DNA of 64,000 bases from Flavobacterium rakeshii (GCF_009741375.1 NZ_WOWP01000034.1:160542-224541), one strand, 5' to 3'; numbered from the stretch's first letter, positions 9,042-16,906 are shown. A program made the numbers and translations. Notes: generated from the sequence alone by a model not told the origin.

Positions 9042-9073
9042 TTTGTTTAGATTAAGAAGTTTGTATATATTTG
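9042..9073 (+). promoter_or_regulatory. Promoter for the small membrane protein cluster
   Basis: TTTG (9042-9045), 20 nt, TATATTTG (9066-9073): a full match to the Bacteroidota housekeeping promoter. The transcript would start near 9079, about 20 nt before the first small gene. It is divergent from the ABC-F promoter only 12 bp away. Confidence 0.75.
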
Positions 9074-9098
9074 GGTTTTACTACAAATACACTTTACA

Positions 9099-9302
9099 AT
9101 GAATAAAAAACTTATAGCAGGACTTATATTTTTTGTCTTTATGTTCTCAATATCCACATTTCTTTTCCCGATTATTGGCATAGGCGATGAAGTGCCATTA
9201 CAAACCAGAGTTATTGTAGGTATACCGGTATGGATAGCTGCCAGCTTTTTTTGGGTAAAGTATTCGTTAAAAAAACAAAACACTAAAACTCCAAACCAAT
9301 AA
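9099..9302 (+). CDS. Small two-helix membrane protein, cluster member 1
   Basis: 67 aa: a basic start (MNKK), a first membrane helix (LIAGLIFFVFMFSISTFLF), a short polar loop containing GDEVPLQTR, a second helix (VIVGIPVWIAASFFWV) and a basic tail. The plan helix - acidic loop - conserved GIPxWI/GFVIWC helix - Lys/Arg-rich tail is shared with the next three of the four downstream genes. It is the first gene after a consensus promoter. Function unknown; predicted to sit in the inner membrane. Confidence 0.75.
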   Translation: MNKKLIAGLIFFVFMFSISTFLFPIIGIGDEVPLQTRVIVGIPVWIAASFFWVKYSLKKQNTKTPNQ

Positions 9303-9305
9303 CTT

Positions 9306-9509
9306 ATGAAAAACTGGATAGTACAGGGCTTTACATGGGCATCAATAATGTGTCTTTTATTAGATGTAGTCTTCCCGTTAATGAGTGAAGAAACCCTTAA
9401 GCCTTTAAGAATTATAATAGGCTTTGTTATATGGTGTATTGTTGGCTTAGGTTTTAGCTATTACAACCACAGAAAAAATAAAGGCCCTCAAAAACAGATA
9501 GACGGATAA
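9306..9509 (+). CDS. Small two-helix membrane protein, cluster member 2
   Basis: 67 aa, 3 bp after member 1. The first helix starts with KNWIVQGFTWASIMCLLLDVVFP, followed by loop MSEETLKPLR, second helix IIIGFVIWCIVGLGFSY and a basic tail ending KGPQKQIDG. This tail is nearly the same as that of member 3 (KGPKKQIDE), so the two are recent duplicates. Function unknown. Confidence 0.75.
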   Translation: MKNWIVQGFTWASIMCLLLDVVFPLMSEETLKPLRIIIGFVIWCIVGLGFSYYNHRKNKGPQKQIDG

Positions 9510-9511
9510 GC

Positions 9512-9709
9512 ATGAAAAGCTGGATGAAATTTGGGATAGGCTGGGGGATATTTATGTTCTTTTTAATGAACATAGGTTTTCCGCTATATGACGGTGTAGA
9601 AATTGACATTAAAAAATGCATTTTCATGTTTCCCTTATGGATAATATTCGGGTTAGTGTTTGGTTATTTTTCAAGAAAAAAAGGACCTAAAAAACAAATA
9701 GATGAATAA
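9512..9709 (+). CDS. Small two-helix membrane protein, cluster member 3
   Basis: 65 aa, 2 bp after member 2. It repeats the plan: MKSWMKFGIGWGIFMFFLMN helix, GFPLYDGVEIDIKK loop, FMFPLWIIFGLVFGYF helix and a KKGPKKQIDE tail. The alignment to members 2 and 5 (MK.W...G..WG....; FG.. W....GL..GY) is clear by eye. It overlaps the next gene by 8 bp, so translation is probably coupled. Function unknown. Confidence 0.75.
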   Translation: MKSWMKFGIGWGIFMFFLMNIGFPLYDGVEIDIKKCIFMFPLWIIFGLVFGYFSRKKGPKKQIDE

Positions 9710-9929
9710 ATTAAAAAACTGGTTAACAGGAGTATTATGTCTGTTCGTTTGGATGGGGTTATGGAAATTTATTCTGTTGCCGTTTTTAGTAAAAGTATTT
9801 GAGCTTAATGACTCCCTTCCATTATATAATTTAACCGATTTGTTAGGATACCTTATAGGAGGATTTCTTTTTGCATTTATTTCGATAAGAGCCAAAAAGA
9901 CTTCAGTAAACAAAAAAACTACCCTGTAA
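9702..9929 (+). CDS. Small two-helix membrane protein, cluster member 4 (divergent)
   Basis: 75 aa, overlapping member 3 by 8 bp. It keeps the N-terminal NKLKNWLTG start, a first helix (VLCLFVWMGLWKFILLPFLV), a polar loop (FELNDSLPLYNLTD), a second helix (LLGYLIGGFLFAFISI) and a basic tail, but lacks the GIPxW motif of the others. It may be a diverged paralogue or an unrelated protein of the same architecture. Function unknown. Confidence 0.65.
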   Translation: MNKLKNWLTGVLCLFVWMGLWKFILLPFLVKVFELNDSLPLYNLTDLLGYLIGGFLFAFISIRAKKTSVNKKTTL

Positions 9930-9971
9930 ATTTACATTTAACTATTTCTTTTCCAGCCCATCATTGCTTAG

Positions 9972-10014
9972 TTGCAGGAATAATCGTATCTTACTTAGTA
10001 AATTAATCCTGCAA
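9972..10014 (+). other. Intergenic hairpin between cluster members 4 and 5
   Basis: TTGCAGGA (9972-9979) pairs with TCCTGCAA (10007-10014); the pairing continues with TAAT/ATTA after one mismatch, leaving a 17-nt loop. No T-run follows, so it is not a normal terminator; it may stabilise or split the transcript before the last small gene. Confidence 0.5.
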
Positions 10015-10026
10015 AATTAAGAAGTC

Positions 10027-10224
10027 ATGAAAAGATGGTTAAGATCCGGACTTGTTTGGGGCGGAGTGCTTTATATTATCGCCATGATTATTTTCCCTAT
10101 AATAGATGGCGAAACACTCTCCTATCACAAAATACTATTTGGTATTCCCTTTTGGATAGTAGTAGGCCTAATTATAGGCTACCTGTTTGAAAAAAGAAAA
10201 AAGCATCAAAAAACAAAACATTAG
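10027..10224 (+). CDS. Small two-helix membrane protein, cluster member 5
   Basis: 65 aa, separated from member 4 by 97 bp that contain a hairpin. The sequence follows the family plan closely: MKRWLRSGLVWGGVLYIIAM helix, IFPIIDGETLSYHK loop, ILFGIPFWIVVGLIIGYLF helix and a basic KRKKHQKTKH tail. It is the closest to members 1-3. The stop overlaps the stop of the convergent hydrolase by 4 bp. Function unknown. Confidence 0.75.
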   Translation: MKRWLRSGLVWGGVLYIIAMIIFPIIDGETLSYHKILFGIPFWIVVGLIIGYLFEKRKKHQKTKH

Positions 10225-11033
10225 TTTGACAATATCTCGGCAAGCTTTGCTGTAAAAACTTTGTTATTGCCATTAATCAAATGGTCAGTTCCCTGTAATG
10301 TAGTTAGTTCTATTTTATCAGGAAAGGCTTCCTTAAGCTTTTCTGAATTGGAATAAGGTATAACCCTGTCCTTAGTACCGTGAAAAGTATATACAGGGCA
10401 TTTAACATTCTCCAGAAACTTATAGGTTTCAAACTTATACTTCCTTAAAAAATCAGGCATAAAAGGCACCCTGCCATCTATTACATTATTAAGGCTGTAA
10501 TAAGGTGCTTTTAATATAAGTAGCTTTGGGTTGTTAAGTGATGCCAGCATCGCGGCCGACCCTGTACCAATACTATAACCCATAATAATCACATTGTCCT
10601 CATCATACCTTTTAAGTAGTTCGGCATACGATTTTTTTACATCGCTAAAAAACTGATCTTCACTTTCAATGTAACCTTCACTTTTACCATACCCTCTGTA
10701 GTCCAGTATAAAAATATCGTAGCCCAAATTGGTATAGGTAGATGCAATATCACCCCATGAGTCAAGCGCACCTCCATTTCCATGCAAATAGAAAATAAGC
10801 CCTTTAGAATTTTCGGCTTTAAACAGTAACCCGTTAAGCTTTATATTGTCATTCATTGAAATATAAAGCTCCTCAAATTTACCATCAAATTTAAATTCAT
10901 ACTCCTGCAACAACCTCTCTGCAGGAAATATAATTTTCTCCTGATTAAAATACAGCAGTGTTACAGCCAGTAAATAAAGTAGAGTTAAAAAAGAAAATAG
11001 TGTAATCATTATCAGTTTAAGACTTTTCAGCAT
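10221..11033 (-). CDS. Membrane-anchored alpha/beta hydrolase
   Basis: 270 aa. An N-terminal hydrophobic helix (about 8-28) is either an uncleaved anchor or signal. The hydrolase core shows the oxyanion motif FYLHGNGGALDSW, the DYRGYGKSEG strand, the nucleophile GYSIGTGSA (GxSxG), the acid in HGTKDRVIPYSNS and the histidine in GTDHLI. This is the pattern of the ABHD/BAAT-like serine hydrolases (YfhR/bem46 type). The substrate is unknown. It overlaps the upstream acetyltransferase gene by 17 bp and is the last gene of a long minus-strand run. Confidence 0.85.
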   Translation of the reverse strand: MLKSLKLIMITLFSFLTLLYLLAVTLLYFNQEKIIFPAERLLQEYEFKFDGKFEELYISMNDNIKLNGLLFKAENSKGLIFYLHGNGGALDSWGDIASTYTNLGYDIFILDYRGYGKSEGYIESEDQFFSDVKKSYAELLKRYDEDNVIIMGYSIGTGSAAMLASLNNPKLLILKAPYYSLNNVIDGRVPFMPDFLRKYKFETYKFLENVKCPVYTFHGTKDRVIPYSNSEKLKEAFPDKIELTTLQGTDHLINGNNKVFTAKLAEILSN

Positions 11034-11556
11034 ATGTATTTGGGTTTAGCATTTCATACCATACCTCTTCAACACCATCCAGATCAAAAGTTTCTATATG
11101 TTGTAAGCCCGCCTTTTCCAGCACCTTGCGCGAAGCAGTGTGTACAGCATCGGCGTAGGCATTTATTTTTTCCAGTTTCATAACAGTAAAACCATGCTCC
11201 ACAAAGGCTTTAGCCGATTCGCTCGCATAACCTTTACCCCAGTGCTTTTTAAGAAAACGATAACCTAAATCGCAAAATATGCCACGGTCTTTTAAATTAC
11301 GTTCTCTTTTAAATCCTGCCCAGCCTACAAACTCATTGGTTTCTTTAAGCACAACAGCCATGCGCCCCATACCAAAGGTTTTGTATTGCCATTGCAGGTT
11401 CTCTATAACGAATTTTACCTCATCAATATTTTTAACCGGATTGTTCCCTAAATACAAATGGACATCAGGATCAGAGTCCATTTCAAACATGGCTTCCGCA
11501 TCTGTAAGTTCAAGTTCTCTAAATAATAAGCGTTGGGTTTCTTTTACCGGAAGCAT
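11017..11556 (-). CDS. GNAT N-acetyltransferase (RimJ/RimL-like)
   Basis: 179 aa. It has the opening TQRLLFRELELTDAEAMFEMDSDPDVHLYLG of the RimJ/RimL-type family, the strand FVGWAGFK, the acetyl-CoA loop YRFLKKHWGKGYASESAKAFVEHGF split here at the R/Q-x-x-G-x-G/A position (HWGKGYA), and the C-terminal segment VLEKAGLQHIE. Such enzymes acetylate protein N-termini, small molecules or antibiotics; the substrate cannot be told. It follows the DUF2007 gene by 8 bp. Confidence 0.85.
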   Translation of the reverse strand: MLPVKETQRLLFRELELTDAEAMFEMDSDPDVHLYLGNNPVKNIDEVKFVIENLQWQYKTFGMGRMAVVLKETNEFVGWAGFKRERNLKDRGIFCDLGYRFLKKHWGKGYASESAKAFVEHGFTVMKLEKINAYADAVHTASRKVLEKAGLQHIETFDLDGVEEVWYEMLNPNTYAEKS

Positions 11557-11564
11557 TAAAAATT

Positions 11565-11777
11565 TTATTTAGTATAGTTTGTTATAAGTGTTTTGGCTTT
11601 ATCGGCTTCATAAGCCTCTACATACAGTTCTATAGCCTGACCAAAAGTACCGAACCCTGCAAGGGTAGCCGACTGCACATTGTTTTTAACCACAGGGTTA
11701 ATACCTGCCTCCTCTAATACTGCTTTTACCGGAGTTACCTCTATCTCACTACCGGAATATACTTTTACTAATGCCAT
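11565..11777 (-). CDS. DUF2007 putative signal-transducing protein
   Basis: 70 aa of the DUF2007 family: a short alpha/beta fold with VKVYSGSEIEVTPVKAVLEEAGI, the central NNVQS..AGFGTFGQAIELYV and the ending DADKAK-like YEADKAKTLI. Members are small cytoplasmic proteins related to PII/ACT-like folds and of unsettled function, common in Bacteroidota. It lies 32 bp after an unknown membrane protein gene and 8 bp before the GNAT gene. Confidence 0.8.
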   Translation of the reverse strand: MALVKVYSGSEIEVTPVKAVLEEAGINPVVKNNVQSATLAGFGTFGQAIELYVEAYEADKAKTLITNYTK

Positions 11778-11809
11778 AGCGTTACGTTTTTACTTAAAGA
11801 TACGGTATT

Positions 11810-12289
11810 TTAAGCAATAAGCTTTTCTTCCTTCATTATTTTAACGGCATCCTCTACAGCTTCCTGCCCTCCCGAAATAGACCCCGGCAACATAACTATT
11901 CTTTTTTTCAGTTTACCTTTCTCATCTTCAAAATCAATCAAAAAACAGGCTCTAGTTAAAGCTGTTGCTTTTTTAAACGTAACTGCTTTTATTTTATTTC
12001 TTGGTATTACAGGAGTAGCCGAATTGTTAATGCTTTTAAGCAACACAAAAAACAATAATGCCGCAACAGCCAAATGAAGTATAGCCCTTACCATATCGCC
12101 AATAGCGTATAGCGTTACTACTTTATAAATAAGGTAAACTAAAAAAAGGGAATATATAATCATACTCCTTTTTATTGTATTACCAACAGCAATTTTTGAT
12201 ATTTCACCTAAAACTCCATCTCTTGTAAGCACTATATTGTCTGGAAGAATATGACAGTAACCTGTTTTGGTTTTAAACTTCTTTTCCAT
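11810..12289 (-). CDS. Unknown membrane protein with PH-like pattern
   Basis: 159 aa. The N-terminal 40 residues are soluble (TGYCHILPDNIVLTRDG), then two membrane helices at about 40-60 and 63-85, then a soluble C-terminal half with beta strands (KIKAVTFKKATALTRACFLIDFEDEKGKLKKRIVMLPG). The layout of a helix pair before a strand-rich lipid-facing module resembles bacterial PH-domain proteins, but no family is recognised. It is 2 bp after the preceding unknown gene, so co-transcription is very likely. Confidence 0.65.
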   Translation of the reverse strand: MEKKFKTKTGYCHILPDNIVLTRDGVLGEISKIAVGNTIKRSMIIYSLFLVYLIYKVVTLYAIGDMVRAILHLAVAALLFFVLLKSINNSATPVIPRNKIKAVTFKKATALTRACFLIDFEDEKGKLKKRIVMLPGSISGGQEAVEDAVKIMKEEKLIA

Positions 12290-12291
12290 TT

Positions 12292-12735
12292 TTAAGTTAA
12301 ATTATTATCTGTAAGGCTCCTTTTAAAATTAAGTACTGCATTATAATCTTCAAGCCCTAAAACCAGGGTAAGATTATCAAAATCAAACTTCCCTGCTTTA
12401 TGATAAGCAATAAGCTGTTCTTTTATACTTCGTATTTCATAACGCTCACTCAAAGCAAAGTAATATGTCTCTTTATTTCCGTTTGCCAACAGCAACTCTA
12501 CTACATTGTTATCACCCTTCGTAATATTACCTTTATCATTTCTACCATAATAATCATGAAATACAGGAATACGTATTTGTTGCAAATCGGCAAGAAGAAT
12601 ATCCCTGCCGGCTACTACTATTTTATCATTATGAAAAACGATTTCCCCAAGCAGACTCTTGTACTCTTTCCGCCTTAAAAAACCGAAAAGGCCCGAAGCC
12701 TTTTCTGTATATTCATAAATCTTAAATGTGTTCAT
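12292..12735 (-). CDS. Unknown cytoplasmic protein
   Basis: 147 aa, no signal or membrane helix. The sequence alternates strands and loops (IYEYTEKASGLFGFLRRKEYKSLLGEIVFHNDKIVVAGRD broken over two strands; NVVELLLANGNKETYYFALSERYEI), followed by two helices. No family is recognised. It is squeezed between the degenerate DEAD-box gene (2 bp) and the membrane protein gene (2 bp), and is likely translated from the same message as both. Confidence 0.65.
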   Translation of the reverse strand: MNTFKIYEYTEKASGLFGFLRRKEYKSLLGEIVFHNDKIVVAGRDILLADLQQIRIPVFHDYYGRNDKGNITKGDNNVVELLLANGNKETYYFALSERYEIRSIKEQLIAYHKAGKFDFDNLTLVLGLEDYNAVLNFKRSLTDNNLT

Positions 12736-12737
12736 CT

Positions 12738-13382
12738 TTACTGGTTCTCGTCAGCTTCCTCTTCCTGCTCATCATCAAATTCAAAGAAATAAGGCTCAAT
12801 CATAATCCTGTCAGCAAGTATCTCTACCCTTTCGGTAATTACATCGGTAAAAAAGATACGTTGTACCTTAGCTATACTGTTAGAAATCCTGCTAATTTTC
12901 GGCTCCAGCCTGTTTTTAAGCAATATCTCAGTATCATCTACTATAAACATTTTAAGCTGGTTTACATCAAAGCCGGCACCGCCAAACATATCATTCAGTT
13001 TGTTTGGTGTACCAATAAGCACATCAATACCTACAGATATCTGGTTTTTATCCTCGTCTATATCACTCTTGTCATACACACCATAAACCCTTAAATTGGT
13101 ATACTTGCCCAGCACCTCAAACATCTCCTGCATTTCCTGAACCTTTTCCTTATCCTGAACCACAATAAGGGCACGCGGAGACTGCTCAAATGCTTTTTGA
13201 AGCTTTTGAATTACATTAATAACAATAGTTGTGGTTTTACTTCCGCCATCAGGCATGGCAAGCACACAGTCAGCACCACTTTTAATAGTACCAAAGCTTT
13301 CTTTTTGCAGTTCGGTAGGCTCGGTAAAACCAGCCAGCTCCACTCCCTGCGCGAGTTTGTCGTATATCTTCTTTAAAAACAT
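12738..13382 (-). CDS. Degenerate single-lobe DEAD-box protein
   Basis: 214 aa from ATG 13382 (a TTG-started longer frame reaches 13397). Only the first RecA lobe of a DEAD-box RNA helicase is present: Q-motif region GFTEPTELQKESF, motif I MPDGGSKTT where AxxGxGKT is expected, motif Ib-like GTPNKL, motif II VDDTE in place of DEAD, and motif III FTD in place of SAT. The second lobe with motifs IV-VI is absent and the tail is acidic (EEEADENQ). ATPase activity is therefore doubtful. The reading frame is intact, so it is kept as a coding gene, possibly an RNA-binding regulator. It lies 34 bp downstream of the NtrC-like gene. Confidence 0.8.
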   Translation of the reverse strand: MFLKKIYDKLAQGVELAGFTEPTELQKESFGTIKSGADCVLAMPDGGSKTTTIVINVIQKLQKAFEQSPRALIVVQDKEKVQEMQEMFEVLGKYTNLRVYGVYDKSDIDEDKNQISVGIDVLIGTPNKLNDMFGGAGFDVNQLKMFIVDDTEILLKNRLEPKISRISNSIAKVQRIFFTDVITERVEILADRIMIEPYFFEFDDEQEEEADENQ

Positions 13383-13416
13383 AATATCGTTGACCAACAG
13401 TTATGGTCCGTCATTT

Positions 13417-14580
13417 TTATTTACTTGCAAAAAGTTTTACATCATTTTCAGAGATCTCTCCTCCGCCTAAAATAATAAGGCGTTCTACCACATTACGCAG
13501 CTCACGGATGTTACCCGTCCAGTCGTACTCCTGTAACAACTTCACTGCTGAATCTGAGAACGATTTTGGAGCCGTACCCTGCTCTGCAGCAATTTTACCG
13601 GCAAAATGGTTTATAAGCTCAGGAATATCATCCCTCCTGTCGTTAAGCGCCGGAACCTTAATTAAAATTACAGCTAAACGGTGGTATAAATCCTCACGGA
13701 AACGACCTTCTTCAATCTCCTTTTTAAGATCTTTATTAGTAGCTGCTACTACACGTACATTTACTTTAATATCCTTTTCGGCACCTACCCTCTGTATCAT
13801 ATTTTCCTGAAGCGCACGCAGTACTTTTGCCTGCGCAGGAAGGCTCATATCCCCTATCTCATCCAGGAAGATAGTTCCTTTATCGGCAGCTTCAAACTTA
13901 CCTGCTCTGTCTTTCACAGCACTGGTAAATGCTCCCTTAACATGACCGAAAAGTTCGCTTTCAATAAGTTCGCTTGGTATAGCTGCACAGTTTACCTCAA
14001 TAAACGGAGAAGCACTACGCTCACTCTTTTCATGCAGCCAGTGTGCCACAAGCTCCTTACCGGTACCGTTTGGTCCTGTAATGAGTACTCGGGCATCTGT
14101 TGGAGCAACCTTCTCTATAATATCCTTAATAAGATTTATAGGCTCGCTGCTCCCTATCATTTCATAATTCTTACTTACTTTCTTTTTAAGCCTTTTGTTC
14201 TCTACTACCAGCGTTTTTCTGTCGAGCGCATTACGCACGGTATTAAGCAAACGGTTTAAATCGGGCGGTTTTGAAATGTAATCAAACGCTCCCAAACGCA
14301 TGGTTTGAACAGCTGTTTCTAAATCACCGTGACCGGATATCATTACAAACGGAATTTCAGGCTTAATTTTTTTCACCTCTTCCAATACTTCAACCCCGTC
14401 CATTTTAGGCATTTTTATATCACAAAGCACCAGGTCAAAATCGTTTTCTTTAATTTTTTCTATTCCCTGTTGCCCGTCTTCGGCTTCTTCAATTTTATAC
14501 GAATCGTTCTCCTCTGCCAGTATTTTTGACAATACCCTACGGATTGCTGCTTCGTCTTCTATTATAAGTATTTTAGACAT
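13417..14580 (-). CDS. NtrC-family response regulator lacking a DNA-binding domain
   Basis: 387 aa. Receiver domain at 1-120 with acidic pair E8/D9, phospho-acceptor D54 in LVLCDIKMPKMDG and the K in ISKPPD. The AAA+ domain spans about 143-375: Walker A GPNGTGKE, Walker B GTIFLDEIGD, arginine finger GRFREDLYHRL. The sigma-54 contact loop reads GAFTSA instead of GAFTGA. The protein ends about 20 residues after the ATPase lid (ISENDVKLFASK), so the usual Fis-type helix-turn-helix is missing. It would act from solution or via a partner, if sigma-54 contact is kept at all. No histidine kinase gene is near. It is 27 bp downstream of the ABC permease gene. Confidence 0.9.
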   Translation of the reverse strand: MSKILIIEDEAAIRRVLSKILAEENDSYKIEEAEDGQQGIEKIKENDFDLVLCDIKMPKMDGVEVLEEVKKIKPEIPFVMISGHGDLETAVQTMRLGAFDYISKPPDLNRLLNTVRNALDRKTLVVENKRLKKKVSKNYEMIGSSEPINLIKDIIEKVAPTDARVLITGPNGTGKELVAHWLHEKSERSASPFIEVNCAAIPSELIESELFGHVKGAFTSAVKDRAGKFEAADKGTIFLDEIGDMSLPAQAKVLRALQENMIQRVGAEKDIKVNVRVVAATNKDLKKEIEEGRFREDLYHRLAVILIKVPALNDRRDDIPELINHFAGKIAAEQGTAPKSFSDSAVKLLQEYDWTGNIRELRNVVERLIILGGGEISENDVKLFASK

Positions 14581-14607
14581 ACTCTTGTTGATTGTTTGAT
14601 TTTAAAA

Positions 14608-15903
14608 TTAATATTTAAGCCACTTAAATATTTCTTTATAGCTTGGTTTCTTACCATACATAAGTATACCGATGCGGTATATTTTTGAGGCGAACCATAC
14701 CACTGCAAAAAAGGTTCCAAAAAGAATAAGCAGTGAAACTATTATTTGCCACATAGGTACTCCAAAAGGTATACGCATAAGCATCACAATAGGCGATGTT
14801 AACGGTATCATGGAGAATACGGTTGCCACAGTACCATGCGGATCGCTTATAACCGTAAATATACCCACATAAACCCCAAGCATTAACGGCATTATTATAG
14901 GCAGTAAAAACTGCTGTGAATCGGTTTCACTATCAACCGCTGCTCCAATTGCAGCATAAAAACTACTGTACAGGAAGTACCCCCCTATAAAATACAGTAA
15001 AAATGAAATAAATATGGTAGCCAGAGGGAGTTTTGCAAACTCCGAAAGATAAATTTGTATACTACTCATTGCCTCCTGTGTTGCTGCGGCAGCTTCAGGC
15101 TGAGATGATGCTGCTCCCATTTGCACTCCAAATACCATGTTAAGCACAAAAAACAGGGTAAGCCCAAGTATTGCCCATATTAAAAATTGTAATATCCCTG
15201 CAAGTGATGTACCTATAATTTTCCCCATCATTAGCTGGAACGGCTTAACCGATGATATTATGATTTCTATAATACGATTGGTTTTTTCTTCAATAACACT
15301 TCGCATTACCATGTTACCATATATAATTACGAACATCATGATAAGGTAGCCAGATAAACCTCCCAAAGCTATTTTAAGTATACTCCCTTCCTTAAATGTC
15401 TCCTCACCGCTAAACTTACTCAGGTGGATATTTGACTTGGTTTTAGCCTTGTCTATTTTATCTGAATCAAAACCAAGCTGCTCCAAATTGTATTTGGTAA
15501 GCTTACTGTTTACCACGCCTTCAATCTCAGAAACATACTCAAGGTTTGGTGTTTCGTTAGTAATATACTCCACCTTATTGACAAGTTGTGGCAGGCTGTC
15601 TACCTGAGGAACATAAATAAGTCCCAAATAACCTTCAGACGCTTTTTCTTTTGCTTTCTCCAGCGACATACCAGACAGGTCAGTATATACCGTATAATCT
15701 GTATTTTCAAAATCCGACTTCAGTAAACCGGCTTTATCATAAACAACAACCTTATTAACCTCGTCACCATTTACACTCGCCAGATAACCTACCAGGCACC
15801 CCATTACCACAACAAGCAACGGACTTAAAAAAGTCATTACTATAAACGACTTATTACGCACCTTGGCATTAAACTCTCTTTTTATAATAAGGGATAGGCT
15901 CAT
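14608..15903 (-). CDS. ABC-2 type transporter permease (NatB-like)
   Basis: 431 aa. One membrane helix near the N-terminus (about 23-43) is followed by a large extracytoplasmic domain (45-170), then about five helices from residue 175 to 415, the classic ABC-2 exporter plan. Typical segments are IKREFNAKVRNKSF at the start, MRSVIEEKTNRIIEIIISSVKPFQLMMGKI broken at VK (coupling region), and GGYFLYSSFYAAIGAAVDSE. It pairs with the ATPase gene that ends 1 bp upstream; NatAB-type systems export sodium or peptides, but the substrate here is unknown. Confidence 0.9.
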   Translation of the reverse strand: MSLSLIIKREFNAKVRNKSFIVMTFLSPLLVVVMGCLVGYLASVNGDEVNKVVVYDKAGLLKSDFENTDYTVYTDLSGMSLEKAKEKASEGYLGLIYVPQVDSLPQLVNKVEYITNETPNLEYVSEIEGVVNSKLTKYNLEQLGFDSDKIDKAKTKSNIHLSKFSGEETFKEGSILKIALGGLSGYLIMMFVIIYGNMVMRSVIEEKTNRIIEIIISSVKPFQLMMGKIIGTSLAGILQFLIWAILGLTLFFVLNMVFGVQMGAASSQPEAAAATQEAMSSIQIYLSEFAKLPLATIFISFLLYFIGGYFLYSSFYAAIGAAVDSETDSQQFLLPIIMPLMLGVYVGIFTVISDPHGTVATVFSMIPLTSPIVMLMRIPFGVPMWQIIVSLLILFGTFFAVVWFASKIYRIGILMYGKKPSYKEIFKWLKY

Positions 15904-15904
15904 A

Positions 15905-16831
15905 TTATTTCTGACTTACGGTTTGAATAAAAATATCGTTAACACTAGGTATCTTCTCTACAAAATAAGTTACCTCTCCATGCTGCATAAGGTACTGCAT
16001 CAAATCGCGCGGAGAACCTCCCTGTGGCAGGGTAACAGCCAGTTTAAGTTCGTCGTCAAGCGTTTTAAAGTCGGCTTTCTCAGTTTTAAATTTCGTATTG
16101 ATATCAGCCAGTAACTGCTGGAAGTTATAAGGAGCGATACCTACATCAAAAGTATTGGTTCTGTACTGCTTTTTAACATCGTGCAGTTTACCCTCAATAA
16201 GTTTGTTGGATTTATGGATAAGCGCAATATGATCACACATCTCCTCTACGCTTTCCATTCTGTGGGTAGAAAATATAACTGTTGCCCCCTTATCACGAAG
16301 CTCCAAAATCTCGTCTTTAATAAGATTGGCGTTAACAGGGTCAAATCCGCTAAACGGCTCATCAAATATTAACAGTTTCGGTTGGTGCAGTACCGTAACC
16401 ACAAACTGAATTTTTTGTGCCATACCTTTAGAAAGCTCCTGTATTTTTTTATTCCACCAGCCTTTTATTTCCAGCTTTTCAAACCAGTAGTCCAGTTGTT
16501 TTTTTGCCTCCTGCTTGGAAATCCCTTTAAGCTGTGCCAGGTATAGCGCCTGCTCACCCACTTTCATGCTTTTATAAAGCCCTCTTTCTTCGGGCATATA
16601 ACCTATATGAGCAACATGTTCGGGTTTAAGTTTTTCTCCGTCGAGTAAAACCTCACCGCTATCGGGCATGGTAATTTGGTTTATAATCCTTATAAGTGAA
16701 GTTTTCCCCGCACCGTTAGGACCTAAAAGTCCGTAAATACTGCCTTTGGGAACATCAAGAGAAACGCTGTTTAAAGCCGTATAATCACCATACTGCTTAA
16801 CAACATTATTTACCTTTAAAATTGAATCCAT
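15905..16831 (-). CDS. ABC transporter ATP-binding protein (NatA-like)
   Basis: 308 aa. Walker A GPNGAGKTS, signature LSKGMAQK (a variant of LSGGQ), Walker B LLIFDEPFSGFDPVN and the switch histidine in STHRME are all present, followed by a C-terminal regulatory segment of about 90 residues typical of DUF4162-bearing NatA/CcmA-like exporters. It forms a heteromeric pump with the permease downstream (1 bp gap). It heads a tight minus-strand gene run reaching 10221. The 200 bp upstream contain a duplicated 12-bp element with a 21-bp period (16874-16906), a likely regulator site. Confidence 0.92.
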   Translation of the reverse strand: MDSILKVNNVVKQYGDYTALNSVSLDVPKGSIYGLLGPNGAGKTSLIRIINQITMPDSGEVLLDGEKLKPEHVAHIGYMPEERGLYKSMKVGEQALYLAQLKGISKQEAKKQLDYWFEKLEIKGWWNKKIQELSKGMAQKIQFVVTVLHQPKLLIFDEPFSGFDPVNANLIKDEILELRDKGATVIFSTHRMESVEEMCDHIALIHKSNKLIEGKLHDVKKQYRTNTFDVGIAPYNFQQLLADINTKFKTEKADFKTLDDELKLAVTLPQGGSPRDLMQYLMQHGEVTYFVEKIPSVNDIFIQTVSQK

Positions 16832-16873
16832 CTGCTTTGATTGTGATGATGTAAAAGTAAAAATTATATAGCG

Positions 16874-16906
16874 GATACCGAAAAAAATAAAACAGATACC
16901 GAAAAA
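16874..16906 (-). promoter_or_regulatory. Tandem 12-bp direct repeat, 21-bp period (candidate regulator site)
   Basis: GATACCGAAAAA occurs exactly at 16874-16885 and 16895-16906, two helical turns apart, 43-75 bp upstream of the ABC exporter start. The surrounding 230 bp holds no gene. Equal-face direct repeats are the hallmark of dimeric activators such as LytTR-type or OmpR-type regulators; which one is not known. Confidence 0.55.
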
